Source: Paramoeba atlantica (taxonomy: Eukaryota; Discosea). Taken from it: DNA of 64,000 nt. The stretch lies in the NCBI GenBank assembly GCA_977017575.1, contig CDRNVI010000010.1:1-64000 (forward strand), written 5' to 3'. The notes beneath the pieces are model-generated. The model did no database searches and was not told the DNA's origin. It was given only the letters and a program-made list of their open reading frames with translations. A program made the position numbers and the translations under genes. This document shows, one piece after another, positions 1 to 9,086 of the stretch; position 1 is the stretch's first letter; each line of letters begins with the position of its first letter.

Positions 1-589
1 GACTAGGCCCAGTACTCGGAGGACCGTCCCGGACCCTCCCCTCAGGGAACGAGCTCCCTTACCCGGCTTACACCTCTTGGGTAAGCCGTGTTGACGTACA
101 GTTCGTCGACGCAGCGTGTTGGTAACAGCACGTTGGTGCCGCCTTGGAAAAGCGGAAACTGATAGAGGACGTCGGCCTCGGAACTTCCAAATCTTTCTGT
201 GAAGGGTCTGGCTTGCCAGTGGCCATCCGGAGCAATCCGGAATGATTGATTTGGGGTTGGGTGTGGGACTTGAAGGCACTCCTGGTCGCTTTCCCTTTGT
301 AGTGAGGCCGGCAGGTTGCGAGTTTTGTCGATATCGGGAATATAACCCCCAACCTGCAGGTTGTAAGGCCCACCGTCTCCAACTACAATTACACCGCTTT
401 CCTCTGTAGAAGCTACCCAAATAAAGGCCAGACCCCTCGGCCCGGCTTAAATCTCTGCTTTAAGATTGGCAGAACCTCGTTGAGACACTAAAGATTCAAC
501 TAGATCCTACACAAGCACTTGTCGAAGTAACTTCCCTACATTGGAAAGCATCATTTAGTCGAGCAACCTTCTTCCTTCTTCCTTCAGGG

Positions 590-930
590 ATCAAAGTTTC
601 GAACCCGCTCATCGCATAATTCCCGGCGGCCTCGATCTAAGAGGCTGGGCTGAGAATCGACTAGGCCCAGTACTCTGACGGCCGCCAGGGGCGCTCCCAT
701 CAGGGAACCGGTTCTCTTCTCTTCTTCTTCTTTTTGGATTGGATTCTTCTTCCCCTCCTCCCATCAGGGAGCCGGCCCCCTTACCCGGTTTAAGCCTCTT
801 GGGTGGGCCGCGTTGTCATACAAGTCGTCGAAGCAGCGTGTTGGTAACATAACGTTGGTGCCGCCTTGGAAAAGCGAAAACTGGTAGAGGACGTCGGCCT
901 TGGAACTTCCAAATCTGTCTGTGAAGGGTC
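590..930. repeat. module B: diverged second copy of the hairpin module
   Basis: About 340 bp including a CT-rich insertion (about 711-770) absent from module A. The same pairings are possible: GCCTC (629-633) with GAGGC (641-645), CTGGGC (645-650) with GCCCAG (665-670), and outer stem GGCGGCC (625-631) with GGCCGCC (680-686). Loops differ from module A while stems hold. Present once per unit. Confidence 0.7.
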
Positions 931-1177
931 TTGGTAGCATTGGGGCTGATAAATGTTTATGCGTTTATTGGTGGTAGAGGGGGGCGGCTATGCGAAAACA
1001 AAAATAAAAGGCGTTAAAAGAGACGTTTTGCATCAATGAGGAGAAATTCTTGAGAATTATTTTTGATGATGGTGGCTCTGGGGGTTTGTTATGTACAAAA
1101 TTGTTTATGATTAAGTGCTCTAGTAGGGTCCTTCGCATCTTTTTGAAATGTCTACAAAAGTAGGGAAACTTTAAGAA

Positions 1178-1936
1178 TCAAAGGGGATTTGTGGAAATTA
1201 ATGTCTTTTTTGAAGCCTCATCTTGAAACCAAAGAAACTCAGCATTAAATTTCACAAGAAACCTTTTCAACACAGTAAAATTTGAAGAAAGGAGCAAATC
1301 AAAGGTTTTCTCACCCCTTACCAGCTGATAAAGGTCGCTCATCGCAACTTCTTCCCCCATGATCTGGCTAACAGAAAATTTTAAGAGATCACTATACTCT
1401 TTTCCTCGTGTAAATCCAAAATTGGGCTTTTTTGAACTTGAATGCAAAACTATCCACCTGCAAAGGTCTTTCCCAAGGTATTGGTAAAATGGGTTGCCTG
1501 CATTTTTAACCATTCTCTGAAACTTCAAAACATTAAAAAGGTATTTCTGATCAATCTGGTTCCTCACGTAGTCGTATGAAAGGGCCCCAGATGAAGGATT
1601 AACAAAATTGTCTTGAAAAAGACCAAGAACATCTCTACATACACTTTCTGCTTCCTTCTTTAAAAGATTGTGAAACGTGATGCTCAACATGCTCGCACAA
1701 GTAAAGTTAACGGCTCCACCCTCCGGGTCTAACACGAATTGGTCCCCGCTCGACGTGGAAATTCCTATGGGTTGAGAAAGAGAAGAAAACAGGATTACGG
1801 AGGATCGTTGGAGATGTTTTGGCGTGAAGCATAACTTCTGTTTGAAAATATCGCTTTCCTCGATTTCAACATCTGGCACCCCATCCACAAATACCTTGCA
1901 TGAGGGAGGGCTGGAAACTTGAAGCCCGAAATTCAT
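1178..1936 (-). CDS. unrecognised 252-aa protein of the tandem array, copy 1
   Basis: I do not recognise this protein. It starts MNFGLQVSS and ends at TAA; a TTG one codon upstream is not preferred over the ATG. The composition looks like a folded protein: a beta-type N-terminal part (about 1-90) rich in Val, Ser and Pro, then a helix-rich part (about 90-252) with charged and aromatic residues. There is no clear signal peptide or membrane segment; Cys residues are scattered without a zinc-finger pattern. It is the longest ORF of the repeat unit and stays open in all seven full copies with one residue change in total (F37V), but near-identity of whole units means this does not itself prove selection. 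On the minus strand a T-rich stretch and an AG (near 1962-1980) precede the ATG, compatible with trans-splicing. Function unknown; it may be a cargo or orphan gene of the repeat. Confidence 0.55.
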   Translation of the reverse strand: MNFGLQVSSPPSCKVFVDGVPDVEIEESDIFKQKLCFTPKHLQRSSVILFSSLSQPIGISTSSGDQFVLDPEGGAVNFTCASMLSITFHNLLKKEAESVCRDVLGLFQDNFVNPSSGALSYDYVRNQIDQKYLFNVLKFQRMVKNAGNPFYQYLGKDLCRWIVLHSSSKKPNFGFTRGKEYSDLLKFSVSQIMGEEVAMSDLYQLVRGEKTFDLLLSSNFTVLKRFLVKFNAEFLWFQDEASKKTLISTNPL

Positions 1937-2181
1937 CAATTTGTTATTTTAAAAAAGTAGCGGACTGAGTAAATATTTTTGAAAATATCAAAAAAGATGA
2001 GTTCAAGATTTGAAACCCACTTCACACTGGAGGGTCCCCTGGCAAGGTGTATCTCGTGAGTTCTCGAGCAAAACGAAACTCAGTTATCGCATGTGAAGCC
2101 GGGTAGCGCTAATTCAAGCATTTGAGTGGCAGGTTCTTTGTCCGCTCATGGTGGGGCTTTGGGCGATATCTTAATTATTAT

Positions 2182-2234
2182 ATTGCGGTGGTTGTATAAC
2201 TACCGCTCTACCCTCGATTATTGAAAAAAGAGTG
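2182..2234. repeat. dispersed 53-bp hairpin motif
   Basis: The minus strand reads CAATAATCGAGGGTAGAGCG and continues into GGTAGTTATACAACCACCG, an imperfect hairpin. The same motif occurs once outside the array in the opposite orientation at 35766-35816. One copy per tandem unit. Confidence 0.65.
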
Positions 2235-2690
2235 AACAAAAACAGTGAAAATATAAAGAGGAACACAGGGGGGCATACCGCACGATTTTTTTTTTTGAAA
2301 TTTTTTTTTCGAAAAAAACCCGCAGAAGGGGTAGCCGGGGTTGGCGCTTATTTTCCGCCCCCTACCCGGGGGTGGCCCCCCCTCGTATCCGCAGGACGGG
2401 TCCGCCAAGTTCGGATGTTTTTGAAAAAAAATTCAACTTGGCGAAAAAACTGGCAAAGAAAATATTTTTTCAATATTCTTTCCCCTGTTGTATTTTGATA
2501 GTTCGGGGCCTATACTAGCTTTCTCGGCCTTTGGTTTCTCAAGGTATCTCTTCTTCGAGCCGTGGTGCGCCACTCAAAATGACCCATTTTCGACTGAAAT
2601 AGGTGAAAAAGTATTTTTCGGACCTCAAGGGGTCTTTTTGGGTCGGAAGAATGGTGTGGTTGGGGTCCAATCCAATATCCAATCCAAAAG

Positions 2691-2707
2691 ACCGACGTAA
2701 AGTCGGT
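2691..2707. other. short perfect hairpin in tandem unit
   Basis: ACCGAC-GTAAA-GTCGGT, 6-bp stem with a 5-nt loop, in the stretch between the hairpin motif and the RNase H-half ORF. Recurs in each full unit. Possibly an RNA 3' structure; role unknown. Confidence 0.4.
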
Positions 2708-2872
2708 TGAAAAACTTAATGTTTACACCTTGAAAGCTTTCATCTATCGCTTCCACGTTCAGAGTTTATATGTGTCTGATACGGTACAAACAAACAATAT
2801 TTTTCCGATAACCTATGAATAATCCTCAAGGCATTCTAAGTTGGCAAATAAATAATTCCATCAATTCTCTCC

Positions 2873-3367
2873 CTACTTAGACGGTTTCCTATTACCTCCA
2901 GCTCTCGCAACCTTCCCTCGAAATACCCCTTCCGCCTCAGCTTTGCGCTTCGATGATGGAATGTCTCGTGCTTGCTTATTTCCAAGGGACTTCCTTTTGA
3001 GTAAGGCTTTCAAAGACCATGACGGTTGTGAATTCTCACTATCCTCCGAGTTAGCAGTTGTTTTTCTCCTTTTTTGGGTCGGAGCCCGTGCCACTTTTCG
3101 TGATGCCAAAAGTGCTAGACCATCTGCCTCCTCATTCCATTTGTTTCCAATGTGCGCCTTTACCTTGCACAAATATATATTATACGAATGGAATTTTAGT
3201 AACCTGAGCTTTGCGTCCACATCATACATTAGGTCGCCATTCTTGGGGTTGGGGTCGCATTCTTTACCCAATACGTTCGGCAGGCTTTCATTCATGCCTA
3301 CGAGTGATTTCCCACGAGCAAATATCGGATTTCGTGAATGAAAACAAATACACAAAAATGACCCCAT
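2873..3367 (-). CDS. RNase H C-terminal-half protein of the tandem array, copy 1
   Basis: 164-aa ORF. Residues about 40-95 match the second half of an RNase H type I fold: KNGDLMYDVDAKL corresponds to the helix before the last strand, and KVKAHIGNKWNEEADGLA to the conserved (K)VKGHxGxxxNExAD motif with the last catalytic Asp. The first half, which should carry the other acidic catalytic residues, is absent, so the product cannot be a complete RNase H. The C-terminal 70 residues are basic and low in hydrophobics (KRRK, KRK and similar), like a nuclear-localisation or nucleic-acid-binding tail. Most likely a LINE-derived fragment (ingi-type LINEs of trypanosomes encode APE-RT-RNase H) or a truncated host RNase H. 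A (CTT)n tract plus CCCCAG lies about 94 nt upstream on the coding strand. Confidence 0.5.
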   Translation of the reverse strand: MGSFLCICFHSRNPIFARGKSLVGMNESLPNVLGKECDPNPKNGDLMYDVDAKLRLLKFHSYNIYLCKVKAHIGNKWNEEADGLALLASRKVARAPTQKRRKTTANSEDSENSQPSWSLKALLKRKSLGNKQARDIPSSKRKAEAEGVFRGKVARAGGNRKPSK

Positions 3368-3461
3368 TTTTACCCGAAAATCGGCTATTTTTGGCTATAA
3401 TATTTCAATTTAGGCTTTTCGTTAAACGCGGTAGTAGAGTTGCAAACCAGCTTTCAGGACT

Positions 3462-3463
3462 CT
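3462..3463 (-). promoter_or_regulatory. candidate trans-splice acceptor for the RNase H-half ORF
   Basis: On the minus strand (CTT)23 is followed by ATTCCCCAG; the AG is at 3462-3463, leaving a 94-nt leader before the ATG at 3367. This is the layout of a kinetoplastid spliced-leader acceptor. The same arrangement recurs in every full unit. Confidence 0.35.
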
Positions 3464-3469
3464 GGGGAA

Positions 3470-3470
<1 letters not shown>

Positions 3471-3500
<30 letters not shown>

Positions 3501-3539
3501 AAGAAGAAGAAGAAGAAGAAGAAGAAGAAGAAGAAGAAG
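3471..3539. repeat. (AAG)n microsatellite of the tandem unit
   Basis: (AAG)23 here; counterparts at 7414-7500 (29 triplets), 11380-11466 (29), 15346-15408 (21), 19288-19374 (29 with one AAT), 23254-23337 (28 with one AAT) and 27217-27303 (29). It is the main source of length variation between units. Read on the minus strand it is a long (CTT)n pyrimidine tract. Confidence 0.95.
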
Positions 3540-3829
3540 ACACCGAGGGCTCTGCACCGTTAGGGTAGAGTCTCAAGCCACCGACCTTCATTGTCTTGCT
3601 TCCCCCTTCCAAGACGGCACTCGAAGCCTTGCGGCCCGAGCACGGGTACCCAACCGTAGCTACCAGGACGGGCGTCCAACCCCGTTGCATCGTGTAGGCT
3701 GTGTCTCATGCCTCGTTTGCGTAAGAAGCATGAATTTTCGGCGGCTGCGCTGGAGCCTGGTTCGGCTCTGCGGTTCCGGGTCGTTCCTCCAGAGGGAGGC
3801 CTTCTTCCTAGCGGACTTTTTCCGAGCGG

Positions 3830-3891
3830 TGGCGTAGCAGCAAGAATTCAAAGTTTCAAGCACGTGGTGCTCAGACGGCGAGTTCAAACCC
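3830..3891 (+). promoter_or_regulatory. possible pol III A-box/B-box pair
   Basis: TGGCGTAGCAGC (3830-3841) matches the tRNA A-box consensus TRGCNNAGYNGG at all but the last base. AGTTCAAACCC (3881-3891) matches the B-box GGTTCRANNCC except at the first base. The 51-bp start-to-start spacing suits a tRNA-derived promoter. Module B has GTTTCGAACCC (596-606), also one mismatch, but a poor A-box. No cloverleaf folds, so at most a tRNA-derived or SINE-like promoter relic; chance matches are possible. Confidence 0.25.
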
Positions 3892-4153
3892 GCTCATCGA
3901 AATATTCCTGGCGGCCTCCCTCTAAGAGGCTGGGCTAATAACCGACTAGGCCCAGTACTCGGAGGACCGTCCCGGACCCTCCCCTCAGGGAACGAGCTCC
4001 CTTACCCGGCTTACACCTCTTGGGTAAGCCGTGTTGACGTACAGTTCGTCGACGCAGCGTGTTGGTAACAGCACGTTGGTGCCGCCTTGGAAAAGCGGAA
4101 ACTGATAGAGGACGTCGGCCTCGGAACTTCCAAATCTTTCTGTGAAGGGTCTG
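3880..4153. repeat. module A: hairpin-rich module spanning the unit boundary
   Basis: About 274 bp, diverged duplicate of module B at 590-930; recurs in each unit (offset by unit length). Shared landmarks are ACCCGCTCATCG, GAGGCTGGGCT, GACTAGGCCCAGTACTC, TTACCCGG, GCAGCGTGTTGGTAACA and TGAAGGGTCT. Predicted pairings: GCCTC (3914-3918) with GAGGC (3926-3930); CTGGGC (3930-3935) with GCCCAG (3950-3955); and an alternative outer stem GGCGGCCTCC (3910-3919) with GGAGG-A-CCGTC (3961-3971). Confidence 0.7.
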
Positions 4154-5120
4154 GCTTGCCAGTGGCCATCCGGAGCAATCCGGAATGATTGATTTGGGGT
4201 TGGGTGTGGGACTTGAAGGCACTCCTGGTCGCTTTCCCTTTGTAGTGAGGCCGGCAGGTTGCGAGTTTTGTCGATATCGGGAATATAACCCCCAACCTGC
4301 AGGTTGTAAGGCCCACCGTCTCCAACTACAATTACACCGCTTTCCTCTGTAGAAGCTACCCAAATAAAGGCCAGACCCCTCGGCCCGGCTTAAATCTCTG
4401 CTTTAAGATTGGCAGAACCTCGTTGAGACACTAAAGATTCAACTAGATCCTACACAAGCACTTGTCGAAGTAACTTCCCTACATTGGAAAGCATCATTTA
4501 GTCGAGCAACCTTCTTCCTTCTTCCTTCAGGGATCAAAGTTTCGAACCCGCTCATCGCATAATTCCCGGCGGCCTCGATCTAAGAGGCTGGGCTGAGAAT
4601 CGACTAGGCCCAGTACTCTGACGGCCGCCAGGGGCGCTCCCATCAGGGAACCGGTTCTCTTCTCTTCTTCTTCTTTTTGGATTGGATTCTTCTTCCCCTC
4701 CTCCCATCAGGGAGCCGGCCCCCTTACCCGGTTTAAGCCTCTTGGGTGGGCCGCGTTGTCATACAAGTCGTCGAAGCAGCGTGTTGGTAACATAACGTTG
4801 GTGCCGCCTTGGAAAAGCGAAAACTGGTAGAGGACGTCGGCCTTGGAACTTCCAAATCTGTCTGTGAAGGGTCTTGGTAGCATTGGGGCTGATAAATGTT
4901 TATGCGTTTATTGGTGGTAGAGGGGGGCGGCTATGCGAAAACAAAAATAAAAGGCGTTAAAAGAGACGTTTTGCATCAATGAGGAGAAATTCTTGAGAAT
5001 TATTTTTGATGATGGTGGCTCTGGGGGTTTGTTATGTACAAAATTGTTTATGATTAAGTGCTCTAGTAGGGTCCTTCGCATCTTTTTGAAATGTCTACAA
5101 AAGTAGGGAAACTTTAAGAA

Positions 5121-5879
5121 TCAAAGGGGATTTGTGGAAATTAATGTCTTTTTTGAAGCCTCATCTTGAAACCAAAGAAACTCAGCATTAAATTTCACAA
5201 GAAACCTTTTCAACACAGTAAAATTTGAAGAAAGGAGCAAATCAAAGGTTTTCTCACCCCTTACCAGCTGATAAAGGTCGCTCATCGCAACTTCTTCCCC
5301 CATGATCTGGCTAACAGAAAATTTTAAGAGATCACTATACTCTTTTCCTCGTGTAAATCCAAAATTGGGCTTTTTTGAACTTGAATGCAAAACTATCCAC
5401 CTGCAAAGGTCTTTCCCAAGGTATTGGTAAAATGGGTTGCCTGCATTTTTAACCATTCTCTGAAACTTCAAAACATTAAAAAGGTATTTCTGATCAATCT
5501 GGTTCCTCACGTAGTCGTATGAAAGGGCCCCAGATGAAGGATTAACAAAATTGTCTTGAAAAAGACCAAGAACATCTCTACATACACTTTCTGCTTCCTT
5601 CTTTAAAAGATTGTGAAACGTGATGCTCAACATGCTCGCACAAGTAAAGTTAACGGCTCCACCCTCCGGGTCTAACACGAATTGGTCCCCGCTCGACGTG
5701 GAAATTCCTATGGGTTGAGAAAGAGAAGAAAACAGGATTACGGAGGATCGTTGGAGATGTTTTGGCGTGAAGCATAACTTCTGTTTGAAAATATCGCTTT
5801 CCTCGATTTCAACATCTGGCACCCCATCCACAAATACCTTGCATGAGGGAGGGCTGGAAACTTGAAGCCCGAAATTCAT
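5121..5879 (-). CDS. 252-aa array protein, copy 2
   Basis: Same ORF as at 1178-1936, with Phe at residue 37; no other residue change seen. Confidence 0.55.
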   Translation of the reverse strand: MNFGLQVSSPPSCKVFVDGVPDVEIEESDIFKQKLCFTPKHLQRSSVILFSSLSQPIGISTSSGDQFVLDPEGGAVNFTCASMLSITFHNLLKKEAESVCRDVLGLFQDNFVNPSSGALSYDYVRNQIDQKYLFNVLKFQRMVKNAGNPFYQYLGKDLCRWIVLHSSSKKPNFGFTRGKEYSDLLKFSVSQIMGEEVAMSDLYQLVRGEKTFDLLLSSNFTVLKRFLVKFNAEFLWFQDEASKKTLISTNPL

Positions 5880-6815
5880 CAATTTGTTATTTTAAAAAAG
5901 TAGCGGACTGAGTAAATATTTTTGAAAATATCAAAAAAGATGAGTTCAAGATTTGAAACCCACTTCACACTGGAGGGTCCCCTGGCAAGGTGTATCTCGT
6001 GAGTTCTCGAGCAAAACGAAACTCAGTTATCGCATGTGAAGCCGGGTAGCGCTAATTCAAGCATTTGAGTGGCAGGTTCTTTGTCCGCTCATGGTGGGGC
6101 TTTGGGCGATATCTTAATTATTATATTGCGGTGGTTGTATAACTACCACTCTACCCTCGATTATTGAAAAAAGAGTGAACAAAAACAGTGAAAATATAAA
6201 GAGGAACACAGGGGGGCATACCGCACGATTTTTTTTTTTGAAATTTTTTTTTCGAAAAAAACCCGCAGAAGGGGTAGCCGGGGTTGGCGCTTATTTTCCG
6301 CCCCCTACCCGGGGGTGGCCCCCCCTCGTATCCGCAGGACGGGTCCGCCAAGTTCGGATGTTTTTGAAAAAAAATTCAACTTGGCGAAAAAACTGGCAAA
6401 GAAAATATTTTTTCAATATTCTTTCCCCTGTTGTATTTTGATAGTTCGGGGCCTATACTAGCTTTCTCGGCCTTTGGTTTCTCAAGGTATCTCTTCTTCG
6501 AGCCGTGGTGCGCCACTCAAAATGACCCATTTTCGACTGAAATAGGTGAAAAAGTATTTTTCGGACCTCAAGGGGTCTTTTTGGGTCGGAAGAATGGTGT
6601 GGTTGGGGTCCAATCCAATATCCAATCCAAAAGACCGACGTAAAGTCGGTTGAAAAACTTAATGTTTACACCTTGAAAGCTTTCATCTATCGCTTCCACG
6701 TTCAGAGTTTATATGTGTCTGATACGGTACAAACAAACAATATTTTTCCGATAACCTATGAATAATCCTCAAGGCATTCTAAGTTGGCAAAGAAATAATT
6801 CCATCAATTCTCTCC

Positions 6816-7310
6816 CTACTTAGACGGTTTCCTATTACCTCCAGCTCTCGCAACCTTCCCTCGAAATACCCCTTCCGCCTCAGCTTTGCGCTTCGATGAT
6901 GGAATGTCTCGTGCTTGCTTATTTCCAAGGGACTTCCTTTTGAGTAAGGCTTTCAAAGACCATGACGGTTGTGAATTCTCACTATCCTCCGAGTTAGCAG
7001 TTGTTTTTCTCCTTTTTTGGGTCGGAGCCCGTGCCACTTTTCGTGATGCCAAAAGTGCTAGACCATCTGCCTCCTCATTCCATTTGTTTCCAATGTGCGC
7101 CTTTACCTTGCACAAATATATATTATACGAATGGAATTTTAGTAACCTGAGCTTTGCGTCCACATCATACATTAGGTCGCCATTCTTGGGGTTGGGGTCG
7201 CATTCTTTACCCAATACGTTCGGCAGGCTTTCATTCATGCCTACGAGTGATTTCCCACGAGCAAATATCGGATTTCGTGAATGAAAACAAATACACAAAA
7301 ATGACCCCAT
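6816..7310 (-). CDS. RNase H-half protein of array, copy 2
   Basis: Same 164-aa ORF as at 2873-3367, no residue change seen. Confidence 0.5.
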   Translation of the reverse strand: MGSFLCICFHSRNPIFARGKSLVGMNESLPNVLGKECDPNPKNGDLMYDVDAKLRLLKFHSYNIYLCKVKAHIGNKWNEEADGLALLASRKVARAPTQKRRKTTANSEDSENSQPSWSLKALLKRKSLGNKQARDIPSSKRKAEAEGVFRGKVARAGGNRKPSK

Positions 7311-7412
7311 TTTTACCCGAAAATCGGCTATTTTTGGCTATAATATTTCAATTTAGGCTTTTCGTTAAACGCGGTAGTAGAGTTGCAAACCAGCTTTCAG
7401 GACTCTGGGGAA

Positions 7413-7443
<31 letters not shown>

Positions 7444-9086
7444 AAGAAGAAGAAGAAGAAGAAGAAGAAGAAGAAGAAGAAGAAGAAGAAGAAGAAGAAG
7501 AAAAGACACCGAGGGCTCTGCACCGTTAGGGTAGAGTCTCAAGCCACCGACCTTCATTGTCTTGCTTCCCCCTTCCAAGACGGCACTCGAAGCCTTGCGG
7601 CCCGAGCACGGGTACCCAACCGTAGCTACCAGGACGGGCGTCCAACCCCGTTGCATCGTGTAGGCTGTGTCTCATGCCTCGTTTGCGTAAGAAGCATGAA
7701 TTTTCGGCGGCTGCGCTGGAGCCTGGTTCGGCTCTGCGGTTCCGGGTCGTTCCTCCAGAGGGAGGCCTTCTTCCTAGCGGACTTTTTCCGAGCGGTGGCG
7801 TAGCAGCAAGAATTCAAAGTTTCAAGCACGTGGTGCTCAGACGGCGAGTTCAAACCCGCTCATCGAAATATTCCTGGCGGCCTCCCTCTAAGAGGCTGGG
7901 CTAATAACCGACTAGGCCCAGTACTCGGAGGACCGTCCCGGACCCTCCCCTCAGGGAACGAGCTCCCTTACCCGGCTTACACCTCTTGGGTAAGCCGTGT
8001 TGACGTACAGTTCGTCGACGCAGCGTGTTGGTAACAGCACGTTGGTGCCGCCTTGGAAAAGCGGAAACTGATAGAGGACGTCGGCCTCGGAACTTCCAAA
8101 TCTTTCTGTGAAGGGTCTGGCTTGCCAGTGGCCATCCGGAGCAATCCGGAATGATTGATTTGGGGTTGGGTGTGGGACTTGAAGGCACTCCTGGTCGCTT
8201 TCCCTTTGTAGTGAGGCCGGCAGGTTGCGAGTTTTGTCGATATCGGGAATATAACCCCCAACCTGCAGGTTGTAAGGCCCACCGTCTCCAACTACAATTA
8301 CACCGCTTTCCTCTGTAGAAGCTACCCAAATAAAGGCCAGACCCCTCGGCCCGGCTTAAATCTCTGCTTTAAGATTGGCAGAACCTCGTTGAGACACTAA
8401 AGATTCAACTAGATCCTACACAAGCACTTGTCGAAGTAACTTCCCTACATTGGAAAGCATCATTTAGTCGAGCAACCTTCTTCCTTCTTCCTTCAGGGAT
8501 CAAAGTTTCGAACCCGCTCATCGCATAATTCCCGGCGGCCTCGATCTAAGAGGCTGGGCTGAGAATCGACTAGGCCCAGTACTCTGACGGCCGCCAGGGG
8601 CGCTCCCATCAGGGAACCGGTTCTCTTCTCTTCTTCTTCTTTTTGGATTGGATTCTTCTTCCCCTCCTCCCATCAGGGAGCCGGCCCCCTTACCCGGTTT
8701 AAGCCTCTTGGGTGGGCCGCGTTGTCATACAAGTCGTCGAAGCAGCGTGTTGGTAACATAACGTTGGTGCCGCCTTGGAAAAGCGAAAACTGGTAGAGGA
8801 CGTCGGCCTTGGAACTTCCAAATCTGTCTGTGAAGGGTCTTGGTAGCATTGGGGCTGATAAATGTTTATGCGTTTATTGGTGGTAGAGGGGGGCGGCTAT
8901 GCGAAAACAAAAATAAAAGGCGTTAAAAGAGACGTTTTGCATCAATGAGGAGAAATTCTTGAGAATTATTTTTGATGATGGTGGCTCTGGGGGTTTGTTA
9001 TGTACAAAATTGTTTATGATTAAGTGCTCTAGTAGGGTCCTTCGCATCTTTTTGAAATGTCTACAAAAGTAGGGAAACTTTAAGAA

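Larger units (their letters stand above)
1..3943. repeat. 3.95-kb tandem unit, copy 1
   Basis: First of seven full tandem units, head to tail; the window start corresponds to position 3944 of the next unit, so the array probably continues leftwards. In order along the plus strand the unit holds module A (end part, 1-210), module B (590-930), a 252-aa minus-strand ORF (1178-1936), an imperfect hairpin motif (2182-2234), homopolymer runs (2280-2320), a short hairpin (2691-2707), a 164-aa minus-strand RNase H-like ORF (2873-3367), an (AAG)23 tract (3471-3539) and the start of the next module A (3880-3943). This copy is 23 bp shorter than copy 2, all within the AAG tract and its edge. The unit start used here is arbitrary. 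Confidence 0.97.
3944..7909. repeat. 3.95-kb tandem unit, copy 2
   Basis: 3966-bp unit with (AAG)29 at 7414-7500. Apart from tract length it differs from copy 1 by a few single bases, for example A instead of G in the hairpin motif near 6149 and G instead of T near 6791. Confidence 0.97.

Noticed and set aside
590-690. HDV-like ribozyme in the paired-stem module
   Set aside because: The outer stem and hairpins do not fit the nested double-pseudoknot order and no catalytic-core sequence is recognisable.
2280-2320. T- and A-runs as a pol III terminator or poly(A) tail of a retrocopy
   Set aside because: Runs occur on both sides of a palindromic TTCGAA centre with no target duplication or gene end attached.
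3454-3690. Poly-Arg, poly-Leu or poly-Ser ORFs across the AAG tract
   Set aside because: Homopolymer translations of a triplet repeat in different frames; no conserved domain.
3781-3900. Complete tRNA gene
   Set aside because: Box-like sequences are present but no acceptor stem or T-stem of normal length pairs.
1-3943. Tandem unit as a spliced-leader RNA, 5S or rDNA repeat
   Set aside because: Such repeats are common in kinetoplastids, but no SL exon, 5S core or rRNA core sequence was found on either strand of the unit.
3935-4363. 142-aa and overlapping 104-aa minus-strand ORFs in module A
   Set aside because: Two frames are open over the same hairpin-rich DNA, neither with family features; GC-rich composition explains few stops.
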